From NCBI GenBank assembly GCA_023212695.1, contig JALCCG010000279.1, forward strand, positions 1 through 27,248: a stretch of DNA of 27,248 bases, in the 5' to 3' direction. Source of the DNA: Sporisorium sorghi. Taxonomy: Eukaryota; Basidiomycota; Ustilaginomycetes; Ustilaginales; Ustilaginaceae. Position numbers and translations under genes: made by a program. Below are positions 26,866 through 27,248 of the stretch, one piece after another (position 1 is the first letter of the stretch; the number at the start of each line of letters is the position of its first letter). The notes under the pieces were generated by a model. That model had not been told where the DNA came from, did not search any database, and saw only the letters and a program-made list of their open reading frames with translations.

Positions 26866-27180
26866 TGTGGCGCGTGATGAGGGTGGGGTTAGAGGATGAG
26901 GCGGGTGTATAGCGGGTGATGGTGAGTGTTATGGAGCGATGGTCGTGATGGTTGACGAGGAGGAGGAGGAGGAGAAGGAAGGAAGGAAGGAAGGAAGGAA
27001 GAAAGCACAAATCGACATTTCGTTCTGCTCGGAAATCGGGGTTTTTTTTTGTTTTTTGTTTTTTGTTTTTAATTTTGAGGCGCTGAAATTCAACGATAAA
27101 ATCGCCAAAAAAATGAGTTGAAGAAAATTCATGTGGAGGGGGTAGTTGAAGGGTACTGTTGATTGATGATAGTTAAAAGA
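26866..27180. other. Upstream region of BUD31
   Basis: 315 nt containing GAG repeats (about 26957-26973), a GGAA repeat, and T-rich runs at about 27041-27075. No gene seen. It should hold the BUD31 promoter. Confidence 0.6.
26975..27004. repeat. (GGAA)n tetranucleotide repeat
   Basis: About seven AAGG/GGAA units directly after a GAG repeat, about 110 nt upstream of the BUD31 ATG. On the BUD31 coding strand this is a CCTT pyrimidine tract, as is common in fungal leaders. Confidence 0.85.
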
Positions 27181-27248
27181 CTAGGTACGTGTCTGAATTT
27201 TCTGAATTTCTTCCTTCTCCTCCAGGGTCCAACCGTCTCCCAGAGACA
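27181..27248 (-). CDS. Possible 3' end of a gene entering from the right edge (partial)
   Basis: On the minus strand the last 66 nt of the window read as 21 sense codons ending in TAG at 27181-27183. The peptide begins SLGDGWTLEEKEEIQKIQTR, which has a natural-looking charged C-terminal composition. There is no family recognition. The same bases on the plus strand look like a pyrimidine tract plus CCAG acceptor, so a plus-strand 3' splice site is the alternative. Confidence 0.3.
   Translation of the reverse strand, partial: SLGDGWTLEEKEEIQKIQTRT

Overview
The window looks like nuclear DNA of a basidiomycete smut fungus (Ustilaginales, Ustilago/Sporisorium type). This is inferred from GC-rich coding regions, sparse short GT-AG introns with GTRAGT donors, BUD31 and an Rck2/Srk1-type kinase of fungal form, and a cluster of small secreted proteins flanked by housekeeping genes. 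The species cannot be fixed from sequence alone. No rRNA, convincing tRNA, CRISPR array or intact transposon was seen.

Left part (1-12.7 kb): a low-complexity left end with a 38-nt A tract leads to an uninterrupted 1751-residue lipase-class-3 (diacylglycerol-lipase-like) gene, preceded by a 32-codon uORF. After a 1.8 kb gap come a gene for a protein with a split BTB domain, a GST-like protein gene (both +), and a convergent 628-residue protein of unknown function (-).

Centre (12.7-17.4 kb): four paralogous genes (one +, three -) for cysteine-free, about 170-residue secreted proteins. They share a block ending in a W-x-L-R ... W-R-x-x-x-x-G-x-K-x-L core. The three minus-strand copies also share upstream DNA, including a 13-nt element at a nearly fixed distance (265-272 nt) from the ATG. 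This is the most interesting locus: a tandemly duplicated candidate effector family. It is followed by a secreted or vacuolar gamma-glutamyltranspeptidase (-).

Right part (19.3-27.2 kb): a proteasome assembly chaperone 1 (PSMG1/Pba1-type) gene with one intron and a C-terminal HbYX motif; a weak candidate two-exon small gene; a pyrimidine-rich stretch of about 920 nt with no ATG that leads into a three-exon Hog1/p38-responsive-type kinase (Rck2/Srk1 family) with a 987-nt intron; a three-exon BUD31 splicing-factor gene on the minus strand, reassembled here from short exons; and, at the right edge, what may be the last 21 codons of another minus-strand gene.

Several coding starts were set to ATG codons inside longer open frames, because the longer frames begin at GTG or TTG: BTB 7902, GST 9968, secreted protein 4 16722, GGT 19289. 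For the 628-residue gene and secreted protein 1 the choice is between possible starts and rests on context or on the signal peptide.
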